Shown: positions 1-10,604, counted from the first letter of the stretch. The stretch: 64,000 bases of DNA from CAYNWT01 sp964485095 (GCA_964485095.1 CAZAIB010000012.1:1-64000), one strand, 5' to 3'. Notes: a model not told the origin generated them from the sequence alone. A program made the numbers and translations.

Positions 1-210
1 AAATCCTCACTGCGTTTCAAGCGAAACTAGCTGCTTGAACGTGCGATTGCCCTGAGTTCAAGACAGCCGTTCTGCCGCATTTACTCGCTATCTGTACTGA
101 TTAGACATATCCCAGGTGACGTGCGGAAAAACTTCTGAATTCGTATGATCCGTATGAAGAACCACACGTTCTGCCTACTGAACGAACAATTCTGACTAGT
201 GAGGGACGCT
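1..210. other. non-coding leader region
   Basis: I see no gene with coding character here. The last part must carry the promoter and ribosome binding site of the NfeD-like gene: a GTGAGGG stretch ends six bases before its ATG at 211. Any gene upstream of base 1 lies outside the window. Confidence 0.4.
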
Positions 211-840
211 ATGGAATCGGTCTATAGCTACTGTGCAATGATCGGCGGAACGCTGGTCGTCATTCAGACGGTCATGGGCCTGGTTGGTCTCGGCGGCAGC
301 GATCTGGATGGGTTGGATGCGGTCGATATGGATGTCGACATGGACATCGATCTCGATCTGGATACCGACGTCGAAGTCGGTCACGGTGGAGCCGGTGATA
401 CCTGGCTGGTCGGAGTGCTTAGTACTCGTGCCATACTCGCGGCCATCGCCGTGTTCGGGCTGACCGGGTCGGCGCTGAAGAACCAGTTCACTCCGCTGCA
501 AGCCACGCTGACTGCGATGATCGCAGCCGGGGCAACCATGTATGCCGTCGGATTCGTGATCCGAAGCATGCACAAGTTGACCGCGGACGGAACAGTTCAC
601 ATGGAAGATGCTGTCGGCCAGGCGGGAACCGTTTATCTGTCGCTGGCAGCCAACAAAGAACGGCCCGGCAAGGTAACCGTGCGTGTAGGCGAACGGACAA
701 TGGAGTACCCGGCGGTCACTGCCGGGGAACCACTGAAGACCGGAACGCCAATCGTGGTGGTGGGCGTTCTGGGCGAGGTTCTCGAAGTCGCTCATGCTCG
801 CGAGAGCGAATACGACTTCGCCGGAACCGGTTCAATGTAG
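211..840 (+). CDS. NfeD-like membrane protein, OB-fold C-terminus
   Basis: This is a 209-residue membrane protein read as the NfeD-type partner of the flotillin encoded next. Hydrophobic segments lie at about residues 7-27, 65-88 and 96-117. A C-terminal region from about 130 is rich in short beta strands, as expected for the soluble OB-fold domain of NfeD proteins. NfeD/flotillin pairs are known to organise membrane microdomains. I chose ATG 211 because GAGGG sits just upstream; an in-frame GTG at 199 would add four residues. Residues 31-56 are unusual: Asp alternates with hydrophobic residues (pattern DVDMDIDLDLDTDVEV) in the loop after the first membrane segment, which could bind divalent cations. 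The flotillin gene starts 130 bases downstream on the same strand, suggesting co-transcription. Family assignment rests on topology and context, so it is moderate. Confidence 0.72.
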   Translation: MESVYSYCAMIGGTLVVIQTVMGLVGLGGSDLDGLDAVDMDVDMDIDLDLDTDVEVGHGGAGDTWLVGVLSTRAILAAIAVFGLTGSALKNQFTPLQATLTAMIAAGATMYAVGFVIRSMHKLTADGTVHMEDAVGQAGTVYLSLAANKERPGKVTVRVGERTMEYPAVTAGEPLKTGTPIVVVGVLGEVLEVAHARESEYDFAGTGSM

Positions 841-969
841 CCGGAAAACGCGTGCGGATTAGCCCCGCACACTTCACACTAAACAAAACACCAGCGCACA
901 GATTGCGCGCGGGCGTCAGAACACTGGCGTCCAATCAGACAAAACAAACTCAAACTCAAGGGACCAAAC

Positions 970-2661
970 ATGTTGGACTTTGCAATGCTTGCAGCGCTTC
1001 CTGAACTCAGCTGGCCGGTGGCGATTGCAGGAGTCGTTATCCTTTCGTTACTCGGAACTGTGCTCGGTTATGCCAGCCGATACAAACGCTGTCCGAGTAA
1101 CCGGGTTCTGGTCATCTATGGTCAGGTCAAAGGCGGCCGCTCTGCAACGTGTGTGCACGGTGGCGGTAAATTTGTCTGGCCTGTCGTGCAGGACTACGAG
1201 TACCTCAGCCTGGAACCGATTCAGATTGAAGTCCCGCTGCGAGACGCGCTGTCCAGTGAGAACATTCGCGTCAACGTGCCGAGTGTCTTCACGGTCGCAA
1301 TCGGAACACAGCCGGAGATCATGCAGAACGCGGCAATTCGATTGCTGGGTCTGAATACTGCTCAGGTCAAGAAGCAGGCGGAAGACATCATCTTCGGTCA
1401 GCTGCGGCAGGTGATTGCTTCGATGAAGATTGAAGACATTAACCGCGACCGTGAACAGTTCCTGACAGCGGTGCAAACATCACTGGAACCAGAACTGTCG
1501 AAGATCGGCCTGACGCTGATCAACGTGAATATCACCGACATCACGGATGAGAGCGGCTATATCGAAGCCATCGGTCAGAAGGCTGCATCGGAAGCGGTTC
1601 AGCGTGCTCGCGGTGACGTGGCCGACGAAGTCCGACTGGGTGAAGTTCGTGTGGCGGCCGCCAACCGAGACAAGATGGTCGAAGTGGCGAACGCAACCAA
1701 GGCTCGCGAAATTGGAATGCGAGAAGCGGCTCGCGAACAGGCGGTTCGAGTTGCCGAACTGGACAAGGAACAGGAAGTCGGCGAACAACGAGAACTGTTC
1801 GAGAAGGAAGCTTTGGTTTCGGACGCGGATCGCGAAAAACGAATCGCGGTTGCTGAAGCGAAAGCACTCGCGATTGCCGGTGAAGCTCAGGCTCAGGCTA
1901 AAGTCGCCGAGGCGAAAGCTGCCTTGCAGGTCAAAGAGGCTGAGGCTTACCAGCTTGGTGAGACCAGAGAGAAGGAAGCAAAGGCCGCCGTCGAAGAAGC
2001 TCAGAACCTGGCGATGGCCAAAGCGGCTCTCGCCGATGCCGAGCGTGTCGAAGCCGAACGTCGAGCCGAATTGGAAGCTCCGGCGAAGGCTGAGAAAGCC
2101 AGGACCATCGTCGAAGCCGAAGCGAGAGCCGAACAGATGCGATTGGAAGCCGAAGGTGAAGCGGCAGCGATTTACGCCAAGCTGGAAGCCGAAGCTCGCG
2201 GCCAGTATGAAATTCTCGCGAAGAAGGGTGAAGGACTGCGAGAAATCGTCAACGCATGTGGCGGTTCAGAACAAGCATTCCAGATGCTGATGCTGGAACA
2301 CCTGGACAACCTGGCAGAAAGCTCAGCCAAGGCGATCTCGAACATCAAGTTCGACAAGGTCGTGGTCTGGGAAGGTGGCGGCGGGAACGGAAACGGCCAG
2401 TCGGCCACATCCAACTTCCTGCAGGGCTTGTCACACAGCCTGCCTCCGATGATGCACACGATGAAAGACATCGCCGGCATCGAGATTCCTGAATTTATCG
2501 CCAAATTAAGTCCGTCGAGCGGCGAAGAGAATGGAACGATCGCAGAAGCGAAGTCTGAGGAGAAACAGGCCAAAAAGAAGCCTGTTGTGCAAAGAAAATC
2601 CGTGGTTGAGCAAAAACTGGCAAACGCCAAAGACAAACCAGCTCCGCCAAAGGATGCTTAA
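970..2661 (+). CDS. flotillin family protein (FloT/YqiK-like)
   Basis: A 563-residue flotillin, a scaffold protein of bacterial membrane microdomains. One N-terminal membrane segment (about residues 12-35) is followed by a YKRCPSNRVLVIYG strand and an SPFH/band-7 domain to about residue 210. After that comes a long Ala/Glu/Lys-rich coiled coil (about 215-410) with the repeated EAEA pattern typical of flotillins. The tail contains the conserved stretch NISNIKFDKVVVWEGG-like (here AISNIKFDKVVVWEGG), a Gly/Asn-rich linker and a Lys-rich end. AAGGGA lies seven bases before the ATG. It follows the NfeD-like gene on the same strand and is closed by a strong terminator at 2715-2747, so the two genes probably form one transcription unit. 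Length and architecture match the family; nothing appears truncated. Confidence 0.93.
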   Translation: MLDFAMLAALPELSWPVAIAGVVILSLLGTVLGYASRYKRCPSNRVLVIYGQVKGGRSATCVHGGGKFVWPVVQDYEYLSLEPIQIEVPLRDALSSENIRVNVPSVFTVAIGTQPEIMQNAAIRLLGLNTAQVKKQAEDIIFGQLRQVIASMKIEDINRDREQFLTAVQTSLEPELSKIGLTLINVNITDITDESGYIEAIGQKAASEAVQRARGDVADEVRLGEVRVAAANRDKMVEVANATKAREIGMREAAREQAVRVAELDKEQEVGEQRELFEKEALVSDADREKRIAVAEAKALAIAGEAQAQAKVAEAKAALQVKEAEAYQLGETREKEAKAAVEEAQNLAMAKAALADAERVEAERRAELEAPAKAEKARTIVEAEARAEQMRLEAEGEAAAIYAKLEAEARGQYEILAKKGEGLREIVNACGGSEQAFQMLMLEHLDNLAESSAKAISNIKFDKVVVWEGGGGNGNGQSATSNFLQGLSHSLPPMMHTMKDIAGIEIPEFIAKLSPSSGEENGTIAEAKSEEKQAKKKPVVQRKSVVEQKLANAKDKPAPPKDA

Positions 2662-2714
2662 CGAAGCAGGGCCTTGGACCTCAGCGGGATGCCCCCGAGA
2701 TCTCGCTGAACGCC

Positions 2715-2747
2715 ACGGGCGGCCAGAAATGGTCGCCCGTTTTTTTT
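2715..2747 (+). terminator. Rho-independent terminator after flotillin
   Basis: A 10-bp stem (2715-2724 pairing with 2731-2740, one G-T pair), a six-base loop and an uninterrupted run of eight T (2740-2747). It lies 53 bases after the flotillin stop codon and ends the NfeD-flotillin unit. Confidence 0.93.
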
Positions 2748-2834
2748 GGTTCGCCAGCTTCCAGACTGAACAGCCTCGGCAGTATTCTCGGCCCCTACTC
2801 GGAATTCTGATTCAAGCGACAACTGAGCGACTCA

Positions 2835-4157
2835 ATGGGAACGAAATCCAAAGTCCTGGCCACCGGTGCCGTGATCGTACTGCTGTGCATCATCGTCGCC
2901 GGCACAATGTGGTTCCTGGGAAACTCCGAAGTCGCCGCTCGCCGACAGGCCATCAAAGCCCAGGGCCTGCCTTCAACAAGTGCAGAGATAAACGACTACT
3001 ACGCCGTCCCTACCGATTTCCCCGACGCGACGGCTGAGTGGGTCGCTGTCATCCAATCACTCACCGGGCCTCAATTCAATGCGAAGGTAGCTGACCTTCC
3101 CATTCTTGGCCGAGGAGACGACCCGCCCTTACCGGGAATGGAATGGAACCAGCTGGACGCTTCGCGAAAGTTCCTCGCGACGATGTCGGCCGAACTCACT
3201 GCTGCCCACGCTGCAGCCGCGACAGCAGGCTACGTTCGGTTCCCGATGGATTTCTCGATGGGCTTCAACACCCTGCTGCCCGATACGCAGGAATCGCGAA
3301 CCGTCGCCCGCCTGTTCATGCTGGAAGCCTACGTCAGCGCGCATGATGGGGACTACGACCAGGCGTATCAAGATGTGCAAGGAATGCTGGCCACTGCCGA
3401 AGCACTGCACTTCGAACCAACCCTTATTTCACAGCTTGTCCGAATGGCAATCCGGGCTATGGCCATCAACACGATCGAAGAGCTTGTCAGCACCAGCGAC
3501 TGGTCCGACGCTCAACTGGCTGACTTACAGACAAAACTTGCTGCAGCCGATTTGAAAGCCGGCATCAAACGAGCACTAATCGGTGAACGCGCAATGGGAG
3601 TGGGCGAACTAAAGAAGCTCGCCATCGCTCCCTTCAGGTCAACAAACGAACTGGAAGCGTTGGACTTCTACGAAACCCTTATCGCGTCGATAGACGAACC
3701 GTGGAGTTCCGCGATCAAAACCAGCGAACAACTTGGCGATTCGGTCAAAGGACTCAGCAGCTCCCCGTTTGGCAAATTGAAGTATTCGGGCGTGCTACTG
3801 ATCCTCCCGGCCACAGAACAAGTGATAATCGCCGGCGCCCGCAGCAGCGCGCGGACGCGGTGTGTTGTTGTTGGGCTGGCAATCCGGCGGTTCGAACTTC
3901 AGGAGGGTAAAGAACTCGAATCGATGGACGAACTGTCGGCTAAGTTCTTCGCGTTGCCCGAAGGACGATCCTTCGAAGAAATGATGACTGACCCGTTCGA
4001 TGAGCAGCCAATCAAGACCAAAGGTGACACAGATCACATTGCCATCTATAGCGTCGGGCCGGACCTCATTGACGGCCAGGGTGATCTGGGCAGCGAAGAC
4101 TCTTCAATGTCGGACATCGGGTTCAGGCTGCATCGAAAGCCTGTAGCCTCGCGGTGA
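2835..4157 (+). CDS. membrane-anchored protein of unknown function
   Basis: I do not recognise this 440-residue protein. It starts with a short basic segment and a single hydrophobic helix (about residues 8-29, VLATGAVIVLLCIIVAG), after which the rest should lie outside the cytoplasm. The middle is Ala-rich and helical (about 110-250) and includes a stretch resembling TPR-type helical pairs around YDQAYQDVQGMLATAEAL. The C-terminal 90 residues end in a segment with FALPEGRSFEEMMTDPF and HIAIYSVGPDLIDGQGD. The 'YSVGPDLxDdGG'-like ending is common in planctomycete proteins that carry a type IV pilin/DUF1559-like or similar exported tail. It lies downstream of the flotillin terminator and 61 bases before the convergent minus-strand gene. 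Exported location is inferred; function is unknown. Confidence 0.75.
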   Translation: MGTKSKVLATGAVIVLLCIIVAGTMWFLGNSEVAARRQAIKAQGLPSTSAEINDYYAVPTDFPDATAEWVAVIQSLTGPQFNAKVADLPILGRGDDPPLPGMEWNQLDASRKFLATMSAELTAAHAAAATAGYVRFPMDFSMGFNTLLPDTQESRTVARLFMLEAYVSAHDGDYDQAYQDVQGMLATAEALHFEPTLISQLVRMAIRAMAINTIEELVSTSDWSDAQLADLQTKLAAADLKAGIKRALIGERAMGVGELKKLAIAPFRSTNELEALDFYETLIASIDEPWSSAIKTSEQLGDSVKGLSSSPFGKLKYSGVLLILPATEQVIIAGARSSARTRCVVVGLAIRRFELQEGKELESMDELSAKFFALPEGRSFEEMMTDPFDEQPIKTKGDTDHIAIYSVGPDLIDGQGDLGSEDSSMSDIGFRLHRKPVASR

Positions 4158-4218
4158 ACGGGGGGAACTGGCAACCACGCACAATGACTTGTCCCAGCGT
4201 CAACAGCCACAGAGTCCG

Positions 4219-5250
4219 CTAAGTCTTAAACCAGGCAGTATGCTTGTGGGTTTGCCTTCGAGACGAGGTAAGGAAAGCGGTTCCCTGGCTAGCCGCGCGA
4301 ACGGCGTCGACTTCGAATTGCATGCGAGTTGTTGTGTCTTGGATTTTCGACATCCATTCAAGCGTTTGTTCGAGCCCCAGTTCGCTCACGGAACCAGCTG
4401 CAACCTCGAAATAGGTCCACTGCCACGCGGGATTGCCTTTACTCAGTTTCTGCAAATGTTCGGCTGCAGCTGCCCACTGCTTCGTGGACTTGAGACGGTT
4501 GTACTTCGCATGATCTTCGTGCACATGACCTGTTCGCATCTTTGCCCGGCCGGTCAGAGAAACCATTTCGATGTGGCGAGGCTGTACCAACCCTGCGGTT
4601 GGAAGTTTCCATGAGGTCTTCGTGCCGCTCTGGCTCTGCGCGTCGAGCCATTCAATGAGCCTTCCTGGCAGCGAATCGCGTTTTATGTCATTCAAAGCCG
4701 CAGATACGGCAGCTGCTTTCAGTAGTTCATAGCCAATGGTTGCCTTGACGGGCTGTTCGCTCATTAGGCGGTTGACCCAGTTGTTGCGGTAGTCCATCCA
4801 TTGTTTCTGCTGCCTGGCAGCCGCTTCCGGATCGTCGATCGACATTACGAGCTCCAGATAGCCATTGAGCGAGGTTCCGGACATCTCACGCTGCTGGACG
4901 TGCATTGTCAGTTCCAGATCTGTGGTACCAAGAATTCGGAGAGCCTTTTGTGACCATGACCGAGAGGCCGTTTTCAAGCCGAGCGCGTGACTGGCTGCAG
5001 ACAGGTTCGCGGCGGCCAGCATCTGGTCCTGATCTGAGTCGTCGTCTCCTGTTTTCATCAATTGAGTGGCTGTGTGGAGGTAACTCATCGCGAGTGCGTT
5101 TTCGTTCTTAGGGAGTTCACGGGCGATCTCAGCCAGCAATCCGGCACGCGCCGAATTGGGCGCTCCGCACCGAGCGAGGTAGGCCACCGGCAATTGGTAA
5201 CGGCCCCGGATAAGCTGCCTACCGATCGCTTCGTGTGTCTTCGTCGCCAC
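4219..5250 (-). CDS. helical repeat protein, possibly frame-disrupted N-terminus
   Basis: A 343-residue Ala-rich helical protein that I do not recognise. Regularly spaced helices (for example LLAEIARELPKNENALAMSY and MLAAANLSAASHALGL) suggest TPR- or HEAT-like repeats throughout. The start used here is GTG at 5250, with no convincing ribosome binding site. The frame stays open upstream of it through a run of eight A (minus strand; 5255-5262). Just upstream, in another frame, is a short reading frame with a good signal peptide (5262-5465). The protein therefore may be the body of a secreted protein whose signal peptide was separated from it by a frameshift. Alternatively it is a separate cytoplasmic protein started by coupling at the upstream stop codon. 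Confidence 0.6.
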   Translation of the reverse strand: MATKTHEAIGRQLIRGRYQLPVAYLARCGAPNSARAGLLAEIARELPKNENALAMSYLHTATQLMKTGDDDSDQDQMLAAANLSAASHALGLKTASRSWSQKALRILGTTDLELTMHVQQREMSGTSLNGYLELVMSIDDPEAAARQQKQWMDYRNNWVNRLMSEQPVKATIGYELLKAAAVSAALNDIKRDSLPGRLIEWLDAQSQSGTKTSWKLPTAGLVQPRHIEMVSLTGRAKMRTGHVHEDHAKYNRLKSTKQWAAAAEHLQKLSKGNPAWQWTYFEVAAGSVSELGLEQTLEWMSKIQDTTTRMQFEVDAVRAASQGTAFLTSSRRQTHKHTAWFKT

Positions 5251-5261
5251 CTTCGTTTTTT

Positions 5262-5465
5262 TTAAGCTTCTTCCGAGCGAGCTCCAATCGGGCAGCCGCC
5301 AGACACAGTCGTGAAGGTCGGTTTGTTCTGATCCGTCTTTTCGCGAGCAAGTTTCTCAAACCGCTCGACCTGCTGCTCAACGAAATCGAGACCTGCCGCG
5401 TCGTAATGGTTACCAGCGACCTCAGCCGCCATAGGAAACAGCGTGAGCAGCAAGAGCGATTTCAT
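5262..5465 (-). CDS. short signal-peptide ORF, probable displaced N-terminus
   Basis: A 67-residue reading frame starting MKSLLLLTLFPMAAEVAG, with a signal-peptide-like start, then a helical charged stretch (FVEQQVERFEKLAREKTDQ) and a stop at 5260-5262, twelve bases before the GTG start of the next minus-strand gene. The stop overlaps the beginning of an eight-A run. As a complete protein it would be unusually short. Read as one unit with the 343-residue frame downstream, it would give a secreted helical-repeat protein of about 410 residues. I favour one original gene broken by small indels, but a genuine two-gene arrangement cannot be excluded without a homologue. Confidence 0.45.
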   Translation of the reverse strand: MKSLLLLTLFPMAAEVAGNHYDAAGLDFVEQQVERFEKLAREKTDQNKPTFTTVSGGCPIGARSEEA

Positions 5466-6423
5466 CGTTGGCTCCGGAACAAGTGCATTGTCACACGTTA
5501 CGTACGTCTGAACGCCCACCTGCGTGGGTGAACACAGAAACGTTTACATCAGTCAAAACCCACCGACCGAGGGTTCACAGCACCGAAACGCCTTTTTTAC
5601 GCCGAGCGGGAGACGCACCCTACCACGCTACAAACCTTATCGTGACGGTCGAGTTCTCAACGTGCCCAATGACTTGGAAGAAGCCAAAGACCTTGCAAGC
5701 TCTCATGCCCCAACTGCAGTCGCGGCCCGAGCCTCACTGGAGGCGCTCCTGAAGACAGTTGGCGCGGATTTCCGCAGTGAGACCGGAGACATGGGTTGTT
5801 TGGACACTTGGGTGGCGCTCACTGCTAGTTGGATCCTCTTCTTCACGAGAGTGGATAGGCTAGCTCGAAGGTGACGGATCCAGTGGGCAAATGACGAGAG
5901 CTTGTGATCCCAACTTTACCGTCACCGGTTCGGAATTTTGCCCAAGGCGGTACAAATGGCGACACGTCACTGCGAAGGGGGGAGTGCATACATTAACTCC
6001 ACGCAGCACTCCAGTCTGAATGGGAGAGGGTGTCGAGATCCGTGATGTGGGGTGGGCGTGAGCTTCGAGGTCGCAAAGACGGAGAGTTCTAGAGCAGGAT
6101 TCACCGCCTGACTCTCACTCAGCAGGACACAGCGTTTGACAATTCCTCTGAGCGGAGCCCCAAATGGCGCGTGTGCACCTGTCCTCAGAGTAAATGAGCA
6201 TGACGGCGGGCTTGGATCCACCGGCATGCATGAGAGAGACTACCTTGTACTTGCTCGAAGCATCCTGTTTCCAACATGCCGCCTGCTCGTGACCTCGCGC
6301 GGAATCCATCCCATCCGCGCGAGGCGCTTTCCAAATCCTCCCCTATTTCCGTCGCCTTGCTCGCCAGCTAGCAAGTGTCTTCATCGCATGCGGCGAACAA
6401 ATGACGTGTGGAATCTCGACCGT
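5466..6423. other. gene-poor stretch, 0.96 kb
   Basis: No reading frame here has convincing coding character. A plus-strand frame at 5524-5874 contains one protein-like segment (VPNDLEEAKDLASSHAPTA, about 5660-5720), but lacks a ribosome binding site and matches nothing I know. It may be a remnant. The rest shows short overlapping frames on both strands with Arg/Pro/Ser-rich composition typical of non-coding DNA. Confidence 0.4.
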
Positions 6424-7374
6424 TCATTCGGAGGAGAGCATCGAGAACTCAATGTTCACACTTCCCAAAGCATTGGCGAGGGTCGGAAATGGGCCATCGG
6501 TAACGAAGCCCTGAAGTGAATCGGTCGTTAGTTTGGTGCCTCCACAAACTCCCACGGACCCGCCCCGGTCGGTCCAGTCCTCAACGACACCTGGGTCTAC
6601 TGCGAGGTTGAAGGTGAAGACGCCACTCGAGCCTGACCTAGCATCAAGCTCAATCCAGTCGGAAGGGTCATTGTTGATGTCGCACTCGCTTGGCGTTGTG
6701 TCAAGGAATAACGAAGCACCATCTTCATCGAACTGCACGATGTACACGACTTGGCGGTTAGCCCTGATACCATAAGACCCGAATACGCTCCACCCACCAG
6801 TACCGACGAACCCCCATTCGAACTTCACGTCGACTCCTTCGAATTCGCCGACCGCACCGACAGGTCCACAGTTACGGACCCATGCCTCGTAGTCAATGTC
6901 GGTTGTAGCTTTAGCACTCGCAATAACGCCGGTCGGAAAGGGGTCAAAACCCGCCCCTGACGTACCGTTGATATTGGCATCTGCAATCAGCCCTTCCGAA
7001 CTATCCATGATAGGCTGAAAACCCAGGTTGATAACAGCTTGGGATGCCGCATATGCGGTTGCAGAATCCGCATGGGACCCACAACTGCCGCTAACCGTTT
7101 CGGGCAAGTTGTCAACGAGTATCGTCAGGGGGCCGTAATTCCGCGGGTCAGCCCCGGCGAATATGCCTATGGCGTTCGTATTCGGCGTCAGGTTTGGGCC
7201 GGGGGTCACTTGACGTCGTGGACCTGTGCCGCCTACTCGTAGGTACCCAAAAGGATTCCCAAGCGGAATTTCGCTTGGCTGCCGCTCAAACGAATACTGT
7301 ATTTGAGCTGCGGCGGAAGGCGTAAATGAGGCAGCAAACATCGCCACTAGGGCCGAGCAAACAATTCTTCTCAT
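6424..7374 (-). CDS. secreted protein of unknown function
   Basis: A 316-residue protein with a clear signal peptide (MRRIVCSALVAMFAASF, cleavage probably after SAAA at about residue 22). The start at 7374 is supported by TGGAG five bases upstream; an in-frame start 15 bases earlier is less likely. The mature part is rich in Gly, Asp, Thr and aromatic residues, with likely beta structure. It contains the segment PSECDINNDPSDWIELD, which resembles acidic calcium-binding loops, and several cysteines (SGSCGSH, NCGPVG, VGVCGG) that could form disulfides. I do not recognise a domain. It is probably exported by Sec and stands alone: the flanking DNA on both sides is gene-poor. Confidence 0.7.
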   Translation of the reverse strand: MRRIVCSALVAMFAASFTPSAAAQIQYSFERQPSEIPLGNPFGYLRVGGTGPRRQVTPGPNLTPNTNAIGIFAGADPRNYGPLTILVDNLPETVSGSCGSHADSATAYAASQAVINLGFQPIMDSSEGLIADANINGTSGAGFDPFPTGVIASAKATTDIDYEAWVRNCGPVGAVGEFEGVDVKFEWGFVGTGGWSVFGSYGIRANRQVVYIVQFDEDGASLFLDTTPSECDINNDPSDWIELDARSGSSGVFTFNLAVDPGVVEDWTDRGGSVGVCGGTKLTTDSLQGFVTDGPFPTLANALGSVNIEFSMLSSE

Positions 7375-8304
7375 GACTACTCCAATCAATCAGGTCTATA
7401 AAGATAAATTGTCGACAGAACTAATATGATTCCTTGGCTACGGCTTTGGTCGGTTTTGCGAAATAGGATTTGCGAGAAGAATATGTGGCTACATTTGAGA
7501 CTCTAGAAGGGCCATTTCGTCCGGAAGCAGCAACGAATCACTACTCGGGCGATCGCAATCTAAATCGTCGCAGCCTGTTACTTTCTTTTCAAAATACGAA
7601 ATCAAAAACACCGCCGCTTTTCACTTTTGTTATTCGTTCAAAGTTGCGACTTTGAAAAGAGATGTCACGAATGTTTATTTATAGTATCAAGTCAAAATTT
7701 GTACAGGATTGTTTTGGGATTTTTCCGAACGAGCGGTCGCCACTCAAGTTGCGACGTGGTGGCGAACGTAGAAAGATGGATCGGAGCGATTGCAATATCA
7801 GGTCGATCGCATACGGGGCGGGGCCAAACCGATAGTCACGCGAAAGGAAACAGGAGATGAACGAATCGACGCTTCGTCGAAACATGATCACATGTCATCG
7901 CAAAACCAAGAACATCTTCGAGTTCCTCTACAATTCAGGCAATGCTCACCGGAAAACCAATCCGTGACCGCTTACCGGGCTCACTGGCAAGCAGGCGTTG
8001 GTCATGTGGACTGACTGGCCCATCAAGGAAAGGGATAAGTTCGAAGTCGAAGCGACCGATAGATCACGACGACATCCGCGAAGTTCGAGACAACACACTC
8101 GAATACGTCAAAGTTTCTCCATACTCTCGGCCAGAACGCCAGGAATCAGGTTGGAACTTGAAAGTTCACTGGCAAAGCGCATCGCGACAAAAGCATGCCT
8201 GTGCGATTCGCGCCGGACGAGGTCACCGACCGATCTAGTTCGCCTTTGGAAGAAGCTTTGAACCTGCTGACGGATACAAAGACCACAGTGGCGAAGATCT
8301 TTTC

Positions 8305-8787
8305 ATGGCTGCGTCGCCCGAAGAAGTTCTGAGCCAAACGGAACCGCCTCAGGCGTCACCAGGCAAGAATCGGCTCATCGACATCAAGGTTGACCTCAGC
8401 CCACTACTGGCCGATTCCCGAATCGAACAAACTCGAACCACATTCCAGGAGATCGAAGACTGGTGGGATTTCTTCACCTTTGACAACCGGATTTGGTGGG
8501 GGTTTCGGAGCAGCAAGAACCGTCAGACCGGCAACAGCCGTATCGATAACATGACGATCACCCAGTACATCCAAATGCAGAGTCGCTTCGGCGGCTCTCG
8601 TCCCATGCTCCGCCGCAAGCAGGTCTCGTTATCGGAGTACCTAACCCCGGAACGAGACCTATCCGCACATCTGACACTGGACGTCATCCCAAACGGCCTG
8701 CAGTTTCGAATTGTGACCAGCCGCGATCTGCACCGATTCTGGCTGGCAAGGTCCTACGCCACGATGGCCCGGACTAAAGCCAACTGA
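8305..8787 (+). CDS. hypothetical protein or gene remnant
   Basis: A 160-residue frame that I do not recognise. Part of it is protein-like (IDIKVDLSPLLADSRIEQTR and IEDWWDFFTFDNRIWWGF, then TITQYIQMQSRFGG), with high Trp/Phe content and balanced charge, unlike the surrounding noise frames. There is no clear ribosome binding site at the apparent start. The overlapping 45-residue frame 8195-8332, one frame away, also looks coding-like, so this may be the surviving 3' part of a larger frameshifted gene. Confidence 0.33.
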   Translation: MAASPEEVLSQTEPPQASPGKNRLIDIKVDLSPLLADSRIEQTRTTFQEIEDWWDFFTFDNRIWWGFRSSKNRQTGNSRIDNMTITQYIQMQSRFGGSRPMLRRKQVSLSEYLTPERDLSAHLTLDVIPNGLQFRIVTSRDLHRFWLARSYATMARTKAN

Positions 8788-8843
8788 AGCCACAACTGCT
8801 TTCGATTCGCGCCGACAGTGACCCACTCAAATCGCATTGGTCA

Positions 8844-9049
8844 CCTCTCCCGCTTGCGGGAGAGGTCGCGGTCTCAGCCGCGGGAGAGGGCGGACGAATA
8901 TCCAATGTCCAACAAGGAATCTCCAAGCAAGAACGCTGTCCGGGTCCAGGGACAGAACCGCAGAATGTCGAACAAGGAATTTCGAATGACGAATTAAAAG
9001 CTGCCGCCACCGCTGAGCTTCAACCTTCGACATTCCTTGTTCGACATTC
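8844..9049. repeat. cluster of small inverted and direct repeats
   Basis: A perfect 10-bp hairpin (CCTCTCCCGC at 8844-8853 with its complement at 8856-8865) is followed by another copy of the right arm at 8880-8889. An 18-bp perfect inverted repeat has arms at 8963-8980 (GAATGTCGAACAAGGAAT) and 9032-9049. A third, one-mismatch copy lies at 8903-8920. The shared AACAAGGAATCTCC core reappears at 24439-24452, so this is an interspersed family, probably MITE-like or REP-like. Confidence 0.7.
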
Positions 9050-9407
9050 GACATTCAAAACACTGGCATCAAGTGCCCCACAACACCGCGTGTGTTCGAA
9101 TGTTAACGTCCACCGATCCGCAACCTGTGCAGGAATTTCGCCACGTGCCTAGTGACTTAGACGACGGCAAGAATGTCCAAAAGTGCTGCAAATGTGGCCC
9201 TGAAAACCGGTTCCGCCAACGAGTTTGAAGGAATCGCCATGTGAGTGTCTCGGCCACGTTGCACATGTTCTCGACTGACGGCAGAATCCACGCCTTAACA
9301 AAATCTTCACACTCGCACCCCGACATGTCAGCGGCAATTGTGAAGAAGTGATTGTGAACCGCTATCGCTGGCCCCAGGGCGCATTTCAGAACTGAGTCTG
9401 CCGAGCC

Positions 9408-10604
<1,197 letters not shown>

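Larger units (their letters stand above)
7375..9407. other. 2-kb gene-poor region with ORF debris
   Basis: This stretch holds no confident gene. 7390-7720 is visibly richer in A and T than its neighbours. From 7857 onward there are short pieces with protein-like composition in shifting frames: 7857-7967 (36 residues, preceded by CAGGAG), 8195-8332 (45 residues including SSSPLEEALNLLTDTKTT), and 8305-8787 (listed separately). This pattern suggests one or more decayed genes. Inverted repeats at 8844-9049 are listed separately. Confidence 0.45.

Noticed and set aside
1547..2290. 247-codon frame overlapping the flotillin gene in another frame
   Set aside because: Extreme Arg/Lys/Pro composition produced by reading the Glu/Ala-rich coiled coil one base off.
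5524..5874. 116-codon plus-strand frame as a gene
   Set aside because: No ribosome binding site, no recognisable family and overlapping frames of similar length; only a short piece looks protein-like.
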